The notes under the pieces are model-generated. The model was not told where the DNA came from. It made no database searches and saw nothing but the letters and a program-made list of their open reading frames with translations. Source: Planctomycetales bacterium (GTDB lineage: Bacteria > Planctomycetota > Phycisphaerae > SM23-33). Taken from it: 5,515 nt of DNA. Positions 1 to 5,488 of this stretch are shown piece by piece; the first letter of the stretch is position 1; each line of letters opens with the position of its first letter. The stretch spans positions 1 to 5,515 of the forward strand of contig DAOVFI010000181.1 in NCBI GenBank assembly GCA_030673005.1. The letters run 5' to 3'. A program made the translations under genes and the position numbers.

Positions 1-1
1 C

Positions 2-628
2 CATTTCGCCTCCGCCGACGAGGTCGATAAATCGTCGGTGCGACAGCAATTTGCCCGGTTTGTCAAGACGGTCGATGCCTGCGGCGGACGGGGCGGGTTA
101 GTCCTCCACGCCGCAAACTCGGCTGCGACTATCGACCTGCCGGAAACGCACCTGGATATGGTCCGTACGGGTTTGTCGCTGTACGGGTGCCAGCCGAGCG
201 GGGACTTGCAAAACGTCCTGCCGCTTAAGCCCGCTCTTTGCCTGACCGGTCAGATCGTGCAGATAAAGGACGTTCCCGCCGGTTCGGCCACCGGTTACGG
301 ACTGACTTACACATTCGACAAGGACGCCCGCATCGGGCTGGTTCCGGTCGGATACACCGACGGCTACCCCCGCAGCCTATCCAACATCGCCTCGATGCGA
401 GTCCGCGGCATCGACTGCCCCGTCCGCGGGCGCGTCAGTATGGACCAGACCGTTATCGAGATAACCGGCGTCCCGAACGCCGCCATCGGCGACGAGGCCG
501 AGATAATCTCGCCTGATCCCGCCGCCCCAAACAGCGTCACCAATCTTGCCCGCCTGGCCGGGACTATCCCTTACGAAATCGTCTCCCGCCTGGGTGTCAA
601 TCGGATCAGTCGCGCGATTGTGGATTGA
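2..628 (+). CDS. alr: Alanine racemase, C-terminal part (5' end outside window)
   Basis: This is a PLP-dependent racemase that interconverts L- and D-alanine in the cytoplasm and supplies D-Ala for peptidoglycan. The reading frame is open from base 2 and starts with HFASADE, which matches the conserved motif in the middle of the PLP barrel. The PLP-lysine half, roughly 165 residues, lies upstream of the window. Numbering residues from base 2, visible family motifs are HAANSAA (36-42, phosphate-binding Ser40), VRTGLSLYG (54-62, the Arg that contacts the pyridine nitrogen), GYGLTYT (98-104, with Tyr99 as the second catalytic base), VPVGYTDGYPR (114-124), GRVSMDQ (143-149) and a C-terminal PYEIVSRLG (190-198). 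The beta-barrel C-terminal domain is complete and no frameshift is seen. A GTG at 38 is an internal valine codon, not the start. The gene converges on the MazG-like gene, with hairpins between them. Base composition is GC-rich (41 of 60 at 361-420). Confidence 0.95.
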   Translation, partial: HFASADEVDKSSVRQQFARFVKTVDACGGRGGLVLHAANSAATIDLPETHLDMVRTGLSLYGCQPSGDLQNVLPLKPALCLTGQIVQIKDVPAGSATGYGLTYTFDKDARIGLVPVGYTDGYPRSLSNIASMRVRGIDCPVRGRVSMDQTVIEITGVPNAAIGDEAEIISPDPAAPNSVTNLARLAGTIPYEIVSRLGVNRISRAIVD

Positions 629-637
629 GGAAGTGGC

Positions 638-654
638 ACGGGCGTCTCGCCCGT
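638..654. repeat. Short palindromic hairpin, unit 1 (TCT loop)
   Basis: This is a perfect 7-bp stem with a 3-nt loop, ACGGGCG-TCT-CGCCCGT, beginning 10 nt after the alr stop codon. No T-run follows on either strand, so it is not a classic intrinsic terminator. It could still stabilise the 3' end of the alr transcript. It belongs with the two following hairpins. Confidence 0.8.
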
Positions 655-664
655 AATATGTGAG

Positions 665-683
665 TACGGGCGTTTCGCCCGTA
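665..683. repeat. Short palindromic hairpin, unit 2 (TTT loop)
   Basis: This is a perfect 8-bp stem with a 3-nt loop, TACGGGCG-TTT-CGCCCGTA. It has almost the same stem as unit 1 but differs in the middle loop base. The two lie 10 nt apart and look like a tandem pair in the same orientation. Confidence 0.8.
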
Positions 684-698
684 GAGGATTAATAGACT

Positions 699-717
699 CA
701 TGGCCGAGACGGCCATG
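699..717. repeat. Short palindromic hairpin, unit 3 (AGA loop, inverted)
   Basis: This is a perfect 8-bp stem with a 3-nt loop, CATGGCCG-AGA-CGGCCATG. Read on the minus strand the loop is TCT, flanked by CG on both sides as in unit 1, so it looks like the same kind of element in inverse orientation with different outer stem bases. It ends 12 nt beyond the stop codon of the MazG-like gene and could cap the 3' end of that transcript. Confidence 0.8.
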
Positions 718-729
718 CTACTCTATAGC

Positions 730-993
730 TTATTTGAATCCTTCTACGTTTCCGTCGGTGTATTTTCGGACGGCTTCGGTCAGGTCGATGTCGTTGATGT
801 TGGCGAGTGTACACAGCCAGGCGAGGACGTCGGCGAATTCCTCTTCCTTGTTGTACTGGTCGTCGCCGGCAAGGGCGCTGGCGAGTTCGCCGACCTCCTC
901 GACGAACCACAGAAACGTCCCCGCCGAGCCGCGCTCGCTGTCACGGGCGTAATACTGCCTGCGTATGAATTCCTGGAATTCCTTGATAGTCAT
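730..993 (-). CDS. MazG-like nucleotide pyrophosphohydrolase (small, single domain)
   Basis: This 87-residue protein belongs to the all-alpha NTP pyrophosphatase (MazG/dUTPase-like) superfamily. Members hydrolyse NTPs or dNTPs to the monophosphate and pyrophosphate using Mg2+. The metal-binding signature is visible as EEVGE (residues 32-36, E33 and E36) followed by EEFAD (51-55, E52 and D55), the ExxE...ExxD pattern. Around it are the N-terminal helix MTIKEFQEFI and the segment DSERG..GTFLWF, typical of the short standalone MazG-like group. The ATG at 993 is chosen because this is where family similarity begins. An in-frame TTG at 1029 would add 12 residues that do not resemble the family, and neither start has a clear Shine-Dalgarno. 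The C-terminus (KYTDGNVEGFK) lacks the Cys-rich tail I recall from many relatives. Its true substrate is unknown. It is not the full two-domain E. coli MazG, and no mazEF toxin pair is adjacent. Confidence 0.88.
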   Translation of the reverse strand: MTIKEFQEFIRRQYYARDSERGSAGTFLWFVEEVGELASALAGDDQYNKEEEFADVLAWLCTLANINDIDLTEAVRKYTDGNVEGFK

Positions 994-1040
994 ATCGTTA
1001 TTGTTAATAGCAGCGAACAATGCAAACAAGAAAAAATTGA

Positions 1041-1070
1041 TAGGCCGGGCCGAGCGAAGCGAGTCCCGGC
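1041..1070 (+). repeat. REP-like palindromic unit, left copy
   Basis: The unit begins TAGGCCGGG and ends AGTCCCGGC around a central GCGAAGC. On its own it can fold as GCCGGG...CCCGGC with the GCGAAGC motif near the tip; GCGAAGC is known to form an unusually stable DNA mini-hairpin. It is 30 nt long and lies in inverse orientation to the copy at 1096-1127. A single C replaces the A found in the other two copies (right arm and 5505-5515). Confidence 0.75.
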
Positions 1071-1095
1071 GAAATCAAACCCGTTTTACCGAGTT

Positions 1096-1127
1096 GCCGG
1101 GACTCCGCTTCGCTCCGTCCCGGCCTA
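1096..1127 (-). repeat. REP-like palindromic unit, right copy (inverted)
   Basis: This 32-nt unit, read on the minus strand, begins TAGGCCGGGA. It has a perfect 8-bp outer stem, GCCGGGAC with GTCCCGGC, around GGA-GCGAAGC-GGA. It is the inverted partner of 1041-1070, with one substitution and two extra G residues placed symmetrically on either side of the core. It is probably closer to the parental sequence, because its stem is fully paired and its start matches the fragment at the right edge of the window. Confidence 0.75.
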
Positions 1128-1131
1128 CAAC

Positions 1132-1140
1132 TTATCCACA
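1132..1140 (+). other. DnaA-box-like 9-mer
   Basis: TTATCCACA is a perfect match to the classical DnaA-box consensus. It is a lone perfect site, 5 nt from the inverted repeat and 1 nt from the stop codon of the URO-D-like gene. No AT-rich unwinding region or box cluster surrounds it, so it may be chance. Confidence 0.25.
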
Positions 1141-1141
1141 T

Positions 1142-2293
1142 TCAATGGGCGCAATCCCGCCCGATTATTCCATGTTTCTTTGCGGCCTCATAGCAGAACC
1201 GCACATTAGGAAGGGGTGTTTGCCTGGTAATAAAGCCGGTAATTCTAAAACGCCCCGGAATCTTGGCTTGCGGTCTAAGCAATCGCGAGAGCATGGAATC
1301 AATCTCTCGTTCAGAACCGGTTGCCAGAACGGCATTGTCGGTTTGGGCCGAAAAACTGAAGCCCGGACCTAAATCCCGCAGATACTGTTCATGGTCAACA
1401 AAGGGTCCGGGACCGTCAATCTCTGAAACATTCAGTTTGTGCCGTAAGGTGGCATAATGCTGTGATGCTCTCCCGCAAAGGTGCATCAACCTCCTGCTGA
1501 TGGTCATGGTCGAATACAGTCTTTCGTGGCAGGGAAGTACAAATCGCTCATAAGTGTCGGCGGAAATCATTTCGATACTGTCGTCACAGAAGTGAAATCC
1601 ATCAGTCGAAGGCTGAAACTCGCAGCCATTTACTATCTTGTACCATGCCGCTATACGAGCGATGGTCTTTTCGGTCACCAGGTGCAAGAATTTCTCCACG
1701 AAATCAGGCGAGTCGTACAAGTCCAGGCAAAGTTGTTCCAACCCGCGAATTTCCCCGGCTTTTGTGAAAATGCCGTCTGTGCTCCCACCTCGCGGCCGGA
1801 CTTTCACGGGCCTTCCATCGAAGACCATACCGTCTGCCGATTCTCTCATCGCCTGGTACATCTTAAAGGCATGGCTCCGCCTGACACGTTCATCGGGGTC
1901 AATATCAGAAAGATAAAGTAACAGGTCCTCTTGTTTAAACAGCAGAGGCTTGCCCCATGCGTAGTCGTCCTCCTGATATACGACATCGCAACCGAAGAAT
2001 TCGTTTTCCTCCATCCACAGTTGCGGTTGGATCTCCCACTGTTCGGGCGAGCCGGGCGCCATGTCGCCGATTATATTATTGCAAAACCACTGTTTCCCCT
2101 CCAGTTGTGCATTAAGATGTATGTCAGGATTTGTGTAAAACTCACGGAAGGTATGCCCCGAAACTCCCAGCCAGACGTGTTCGTCGCAAGCGAAGTCTAT
2201 GGGGACGCGGCAATTCTCGCTGCGGTAATAGGCCGACCAAAGATCTTCAACCTCTCGGGCATGATCAGACAGGTTACCCCGGAAATGATTCAT
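1142..2293 (-). CDS. Uroporphyrinogen decarboxylase (URO-D) superfamily protein, function unknown
   Basis: This 383-residue protein has the URO-D/cobalamin-dependent methyltransferase TIM-barrel fold pattern. Visible signs are RVPIDF near the N-terminus (29-34), FCDDSIEMISADTYERFVLP (235-254, matching the family's DDG...SPE.F..F.LP block), HLCG (271-274), EIDGPGPF (291-298), and a C-terminal GRFRITGF...TPLPNVR (347-365). His271 and Cys273 correspond to the HxC part of the zinc site of MtaA/MtbA-type methyltransferases. The third cysteine, expected about 80 residues later, appears to be Gly353, though Cys367 is nearby. The RQAGRY substrate motif of true HemE is absent, so a haem role is unlikely. 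The start at 2293 has a purine-rich AGAGAAG just upstream and gives a normal family length. An in-frame ATG at 2392 would add 33 unrelated residues across a hairpin and a promoter. Sampled lines are 43-48% GC, well below the neighbours. No corrinoid protein gene is adjacent. Confidence 0.8.
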   Translation of the reverse strand: MNHFRGNLSDHAREVEDLWSAYYRSENCRVPIDFACDEHVWLGVSGHTFREFYTNPDIHLNAQLEGKQWFCNNIIGDMAPGSPEQWEIQPQLWMEENEFFGCDVVYQEDDYAWGKPLLFKQEDLLLYLSDIDPDERVRRSHAFKMYQAMRESADGMVFDGRPVKVRPRGGSTDGIFTKAGEIRGLEQLCLDLYDSPDFVEKFLHLVTEKTIARIAAWYKIVNGCEFQPSTDGFHFCDDSIEMISADTYERFVLPCHERLYSTMTISRRLMHLCGRASQHYATLRHKLNVSEIDGPGPFVDHEQYLRDLGPGFSFSAQTDNAVLATGSEREIDSMLSRLLRPQAKIPGRFRITGFITRQTPLPNVRFCYEAAKKHGIIGRDCAH

Positions 2294-2320
2294 TTCTTCT
2301 CTGATTCGACCCACACTCGT

Positions 2321-2349
2321 ATTCTTTCTCTTCAATCCGCAATCGTCAA
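2321..2349 (-). promoter_or_regulatory. Candidate sigma70 promoter of the URO-D-like gene
   Basis: On the minus strand a TTGACG -35 (2344-2349, 5 of 6 matches) is followed by a 17-nt spacer and an AAGAAT -10 (2321-2326, 4 of 6). Transcription would start about 20 nt upstream of the ATG at 2293. Its position supports that start over the upstream ATG at 2392 and suggests the gene is transcribed independently of the TPR gene. Confidence 0.45.
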
Positions 2350-2366
2350 CCCGAAATCGGATGTTC

Positions 2367-2403
2367 GTCGCCGCCTGCCTGCCGGTAGGCATGTTCCGGC
2401 GAC
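2367..2403. repeat. Nested hairpin between the TPR and URO-D-like genes
   Basis: The outer arms GTCGCCG (2367-2373) and CGGCGAC (2397-2403) are perfect 7-bp complements enclosing an inner palindrome, TGCCT-GCCGGT-AGGCA (2376-2391). It starts 18 nt after the TPR gene's stop codon in the direction of transcription. No T-run follows, so it is either a 3'-end stabilising structure or a dispersed palindromic repeat rather than a standard terminator. Confidence 0.6.
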
Positions 2404-2421
2404 GGCTGAACTGACTACCGC

Positions 2422-5358
2422 CTACCGGTTACTATCTTCGTTAATCATTTGCAGGATTTCGGTGGCCTGGCTTTCGGGGTCCAGTTCGATTGCCTTCTGG
2501 GCGGCGGTGCGGGCTTCGGAGAGTTTTTCGGGGCTTTTAGTTGAGCGTGCGACGCGGTAGTACACCATCGCCAGTTGCGTCCATACGTCGGCGTTCTTAG
2601 GCTCGAGCAGGCACGCCCCCCGCATCGCGCTGACGGCCTGATCGTACTGGTTTTTGCCCAGGTGCAGTCCGGCCATCGCCTTGTACGCGCCGGCGTCGTA
2701 TGGGTTGATGTGGATGACCTCCTTATAATAATGCAGCGCCTTTTCCGGCGTGGCGGAGGTGCGGTAGATATCAGCGATCTGGCGTGCGTACTTGGGATCC
2801 CTCATCGTCCGCCGGTGAAGTTCGATAAGGTTCGGAATTGCCTTTTTTGACTGCCCCAACTGCATGTAGAGTTTGGCAAGTTTTTTGTAGCCGTAGGGAT
2901 CGAGGGGGCGCCGCTGCTTGTATGTTTCCAGGGCGGCGATCGCCTCGGGCCAGCGATGTTTGGCCAGTCGGCTGTCGGCGATTATCCTGGCGGCGGTTGA
3001 AGAGCGAGGTTTAACCTCCTCCAGTCGTCGGGCGATAGCGACGGCTTCTTCGTATTTCTTCTTATTGACCAGTACGCTTCCCAGCACCGCCAGGGCACGC
3101 GGGTGTTTGGGGTCGATTTTCAGCGCCCTGCGGGCAGGCGCTTCTGCCTGTCGGTATCGACGCCGCATAATCAGCGCGTAAGCAAGATTCGCCTGTGCGT
3201 CGGCGGATTTCGGGTTTGCCTTGGCGGCTTTAGGCGCTGTTCGCATAGTAGGTCTTGTCCCAGCGTCGAAGCCCCACGAGGCGATCTGCTTGATTGCCCA
3301 GACGCGGAAATCCTTGTCGAACTTCCCCTCGGTGGTGCCGAGGACTTCGGCAAAAACCTTCGTCTGCGTCCAGCCGTCGCGGAAACCGTCGAGCATCTTG
3401 ATGATGGCGTCGTAGCCTTTCTTCTCGACGACGTATTCGAAGATCCATTCGGACTGTGCATATGCCAGTGTGCGCGCCCCTCGTCCGCGTTTCATGCTTC
3501 CGGGACGGATGAAGCCCCAGCTGAGCGACTTGACCGGATAGAGTTTTTTGTTTCGCACTGCCTTCACCAGCAGCCCGACGGCCTGGTAGTTACGCCGGTC
3601 GGGTTGCTCCCAGACGGCGCAGGCCTCGGTGAACCAGTGCGGGATGCGGTTCTTTGTGGCTGCGAGCGTTACGGTATGGGTGTATTCGTGCCTGAGCACG
3701 ACGGCCCAGTTGAACGGGCCCATCATCCCGCTGCGAATCGGGTCGGGGGCGGGCATCCCGATTACGCGACCCGTGCAGGCCCCGACCGTCTGAATCCAGC
3801 CCTTTCCGCTGATGCGCACCGAAAAATCCTTATGCGTCGGGAACATTTCGACGAGTGTCTTTTCGGCGGGGACATGGTTGAAATCCTTGCAGATTTCGCC
3901 GTGGATTCTCTCTGCCTCCTCGGCCAGAAGGTCCAGCAGCACAGCGTCCTGCTTACCGTCAACCTTGATGATGAAGTGTTCGGTTTCCTTGACCTGGAAA
4001 TCTTTGAGTTTCTTCAGCAGGTTGACGTAGTTGATAACGTCCTGGCGGTAGTCGTCCAGTTCGGCGGCCTTGTTCAGCGTTTCGGCGGCGAGTTTCTCCC
4101 GCCCGGTTTGCATATAGAGCCGGCCAAGCCCCGTTACCGGACCGGCCAGTTCGGGCGCCATTTTCATGGCCTTCTTGAAATATTTCTCGGCCTGGTCGAA
4201 CTGCCGGGCGGCCGACAGCCACTGGGCGATGGTCTCGTACAGTTCGGCGCATTTGGGATTTATCTTCTCGACACGCTCGATGAACGGTTTGGCCTTGTCG
4301 GGCTTGTACGTCCGGAATTGAAGCGCCGCCATAAGCGACAGGGCGTCGATGTTGTTCGGGTTGACTTTCAGGATTTTCTCGATAACCGGTCCGACCTGGT
4401 CGAACTTCCGCCATCGCAGCAACGTGGCGGCCTTGAGCAGATGGGCGTCGGCGCAGTTGGGATTAATCTTCAGGGCTTTTTCGGTTTCGGCAACGACCTG
4501 CTCGAATTGCCAGCGTTGCAGATGGATTATCCCACGCCCGACGAATACGGCGGGGATGCGCTTGTTAATCTTCTCGGCAAGTTTGAATTCCTCGACGGCC
4601 TGACGGGGCTTATACTTGCTGAGCAGGAACATCCCCGCCGTTACGTTGGCGGGCCAGTAATTCTTGTCCGCCTTCCGGTACGCTTCCTGGAGGTAATTGT
4701 GCAGGATGTTCTGCGCCTGCTCGGACGCCTTCATCCCGGAAAGAATGGCGTAGCGGTCGAGGACCATCCCGGCGGCGACGAGGCTTCGCGCATCGGTAGT
4801 GAAATCGTCCCGGGCGATGGCCTTCTCCAGGGCCTTGTAGGTCTTGATGGCATCGGTCTTCCTGCCGAGGATTTCGAGCGCCTCTCCGAGTCGCAGAACG
4901 GTCGGCGCCCAGTCGTCGCGGACGGCGAAGGCCTTGCGAGCGGCAGCGAGCGCCTCTTCGTACTTGCCCGTCTCGGAAAGCAGGTTTGACATAAGAACGT
5001 GCCATTCGGCGTTTTTGCCTGCGCGGGCGCTCGATGCGCGCAATGCGGCGATTGCCTCTTTGTATTTGCCGACGGCTGCGTGCGCCTCGGCCAGGCCGAT
5101 ACTCGCGGCCACCGCGTCGGCGGGGCGATCGAGCAAATTTCCATAGGCCTTTGCAGCCTCGGCGTACCTGCCCTTCCAGTACAGTTTTTTCGCGCTGTCC
5201 AACGTCGCCTTGACGCCGGCAGGGCGGGTATTTGCGGGTTTTGTAGCCGATTTCAGCGCCGCCTTGGCGCCGACGCCGGTATTTGCCGGCCGGGGAACTG
5301 CACCCAGGCCGAACGATAAAACGACGCCCAATACTGCCGCTAATACAAACTTTCGCAT
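2422..5358 (-). CDS. Exported TPR protein with a central Peptidase MA-like zinc metalloprotease domain
   Basis: This is a 978-residue protein. Residues 1-20 look like a Sec signal peptide: MRK, then a hydrophobic stretch ending in LGA, with likely cleavage before V21. A short Ala/Lys/Pro-rich linker contains a duplicated segment (24-58). An array of about eleven TPR units (roughly 54-450, e.g. GKYEEALAAARKAF and ALKINPNCADAHLLKA) comes next. Residues about 458-700 form a gluzincin domain with HEYTH (557-561) and Glu578 in HWFTEACAVWEQ, the HExxH...E zinc ligands plus catalytic Glu558. This resembles the Peptidase MA-like family. A second TPR array of about seven units spans roughly 715-965. 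Catalytic residues are intact, so proteolysis is plausible, but the substrate is unknown. Location is probably periplasmic or cell-surface, with the TPRs presenting partners to the protease. The ATG at 5358 is supported by the signal peptide, GAGAG 8 nt upstream and a promoter. The gene is GC-rich (40 of 60 at 4921-4980), which explains long false antisense reading frames. Confidence 0.9.
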   Translation of the reverse strand: MRKFVLAAVLGVVLSFGLGAVPRPANTGVGAKAALKSATKPANTRPAGVKATLDSAKKLYWKGRYAEAAKAYGNLLDRPADAVAASIGLAEAHAAVGKYKEAIAALRASSARAGKNAEWHVLMSNLLSETGKYEEALAAARKAFAVRDDWAPTVLRLGEALEILGRKTDAIKTYKALEKAIARDDFTTDARSLVAAGMVLDRYAILSGMKASEQAQNILHNYLQEAYRKADKNYWPANVTAGMFLLSKYKPRQAVEEFKLAEKINKRIPAVFVGRGIIHLQRWQFEQVVAETEKALKINPNCADAHLLKAATLLRWRKFDQVGPVIEKILKVNPNNIDALSLMAALQFRTYKPDKAKPFIERVEKINPKCAELYETIAQWLSAARQFDQAEKYFKKAMKMAPELAGPVTGLGRLYMQTGREKLAAETLNKAAELDDYRQDVINYVNLLKKLKDFQVKETEHFIIKVDGKQDAVLLDLLAEEAERIHGEICKDFNHVPAEKTLVEMFPTHKDFSVRISGKGWIQTVGACTGRVIGMPAPDPIRSGMMGPFNWAVVLRHEYTHTVTLAATKNRIPHWFTEACAVWEQPDRRNYQAVGLLVKAVRNKKLYPVKSLSWGFIRPGSMKRGRGARTLAYAQSEWIFEYVVEKKGYDAIIKMLDGFRDGWTQTKVFAEVLGTTEGKFDKDFRVWAIKQIASWGFDAGTRPTMRTAPKAAKANPKSADAQANLAYALIMRRRYRQAEAPARRALKIDPKHPRALAVLGSVLVNKKKYEEAVAIARRLEEVKPRSSTAARIIADSRLAKHRWPEAIAALETYKQRRPLDPYGYKKLAKLYMQLGQSKKAIPNLIELHRRTMRDPKYARQIADIYRTSATPEKALHYYKEVIHINPYDAGAYKAMAGLHLGKNQYDQAVSAMRGACLLEPKNADVWTQLAMVYYRVARSTKSPEKLSEARTAAQKAIELDPESQATEILQMINEDSNR
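5185..5289 (-). repeat. Tandem duplication in the linker of the TPR peptidase
   Basis: Residues 24-40 and 41-58 align as an imperfect tandem repeat. Both begin PANT, continue with G.KA.L.SA, and end in lysine. At the DNA level both copies share the same Ala-Asn-Thr codons (GCA AAT ACC). The segment sits just after the signal peptide and before the first TPR, so it probably acts as a flexible spacer. Confidence 0.6.
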
Positions 5359-5442
5359 AATCTTTTCTCTCGTAATTAAAGGCCCTGGTTCGCTCGCGGA
5401 CCGACCTTCGGCTCGCTTTGTATATATAGACTATCTTCGTCC

Positions 5443-5472
5443 ATTATAAAGTTAGACGTTCAAACTTTTCCA
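5443..5472 (-). promoter_or_regulatory. Candidate sigma70 promoter of the TPR peptidase gene
   Basis: On the minus strand a perfect TATAAT -10 (5443-5448) lies 18 nt downstream of TGGAAA (5467-5472, 4 of 6 matches to TTGACA). Transcription would begin near 5436, leaving a leader of about 77 nt. That leader contains a small CCGA-CCT-TCGG hairpin at 5401-5411 and then the GAGAG ribosome-binding stretch. A DnaA-box-like TTTTCCACA (5466-5474) overlaps the -35. Confidence 0.55.
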
Positions 5473-5488
5473 CAGTTCCCGACGGAAT

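Larger units (their letters stand above)
1031..1127 (-). terminator. Probable terminator built from a large inverted repeat
   Basis: Read on the minus strand, the transcript of the URO-D-like gene runs 15 nt past its stop codon into a long imperfect hairpin. The arms are 1096-1127 and 1041-1070, with a 25-nt loop. It then passes TCAA and a run of six T (the A-run at 1031-1036). About 29 pairs form, with one mismatch and two single-base bulges. A strong stem followed by a T-run fits rho-independent termination, though the stem is longer than usual and the T-run begins 4 nt after it. Termination here would separate this gene from the MazG-like gene. Confidence 0.6.

Noticed and set aside
994..1029. 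TTG start adding 12 residues to the MazG-like protein
   Set aside because: Family similarity begins at the ATG at 993, and the TTG has no Shine-Dalgarno.
994..1040. Promoter for the MazG-like gene
   Set aside because: AT-rich stretches such as TATTAA occur, but no -35/-10 pair with acceptable spacing could be found.
700..1372. Plus-strand open frames across the MazG-like gene and the repeat region
   Set aside because: They run antisense to a recognised protein and through the palindromic repeats, with no family similarity.
1142..2293. Canonical haem enzyme HemE
   Set aside because: The RQAGRY-type substrate motif is missing, while an HxC metal motif typical of methyltransferase relatives is present.
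2294..2392. N-terminal extension of the URO-D-like protein from an ATG at 2392
   Set aside because: The 33 extra residues translate a hairpin and a promoter, do not resemble the family and are not preceded by a ribosome-binding site.
3103..4989. Open reading frame of 628 codons on the plus strand
   Set aside because: It lies wholly antisense to the TPR peptidase gene, whose product has a signal peptide, TPRs and a protease motif. The frame stays open because the gene is GC-rich with few stops on the opposite strand. The translation has no recognisable domain.
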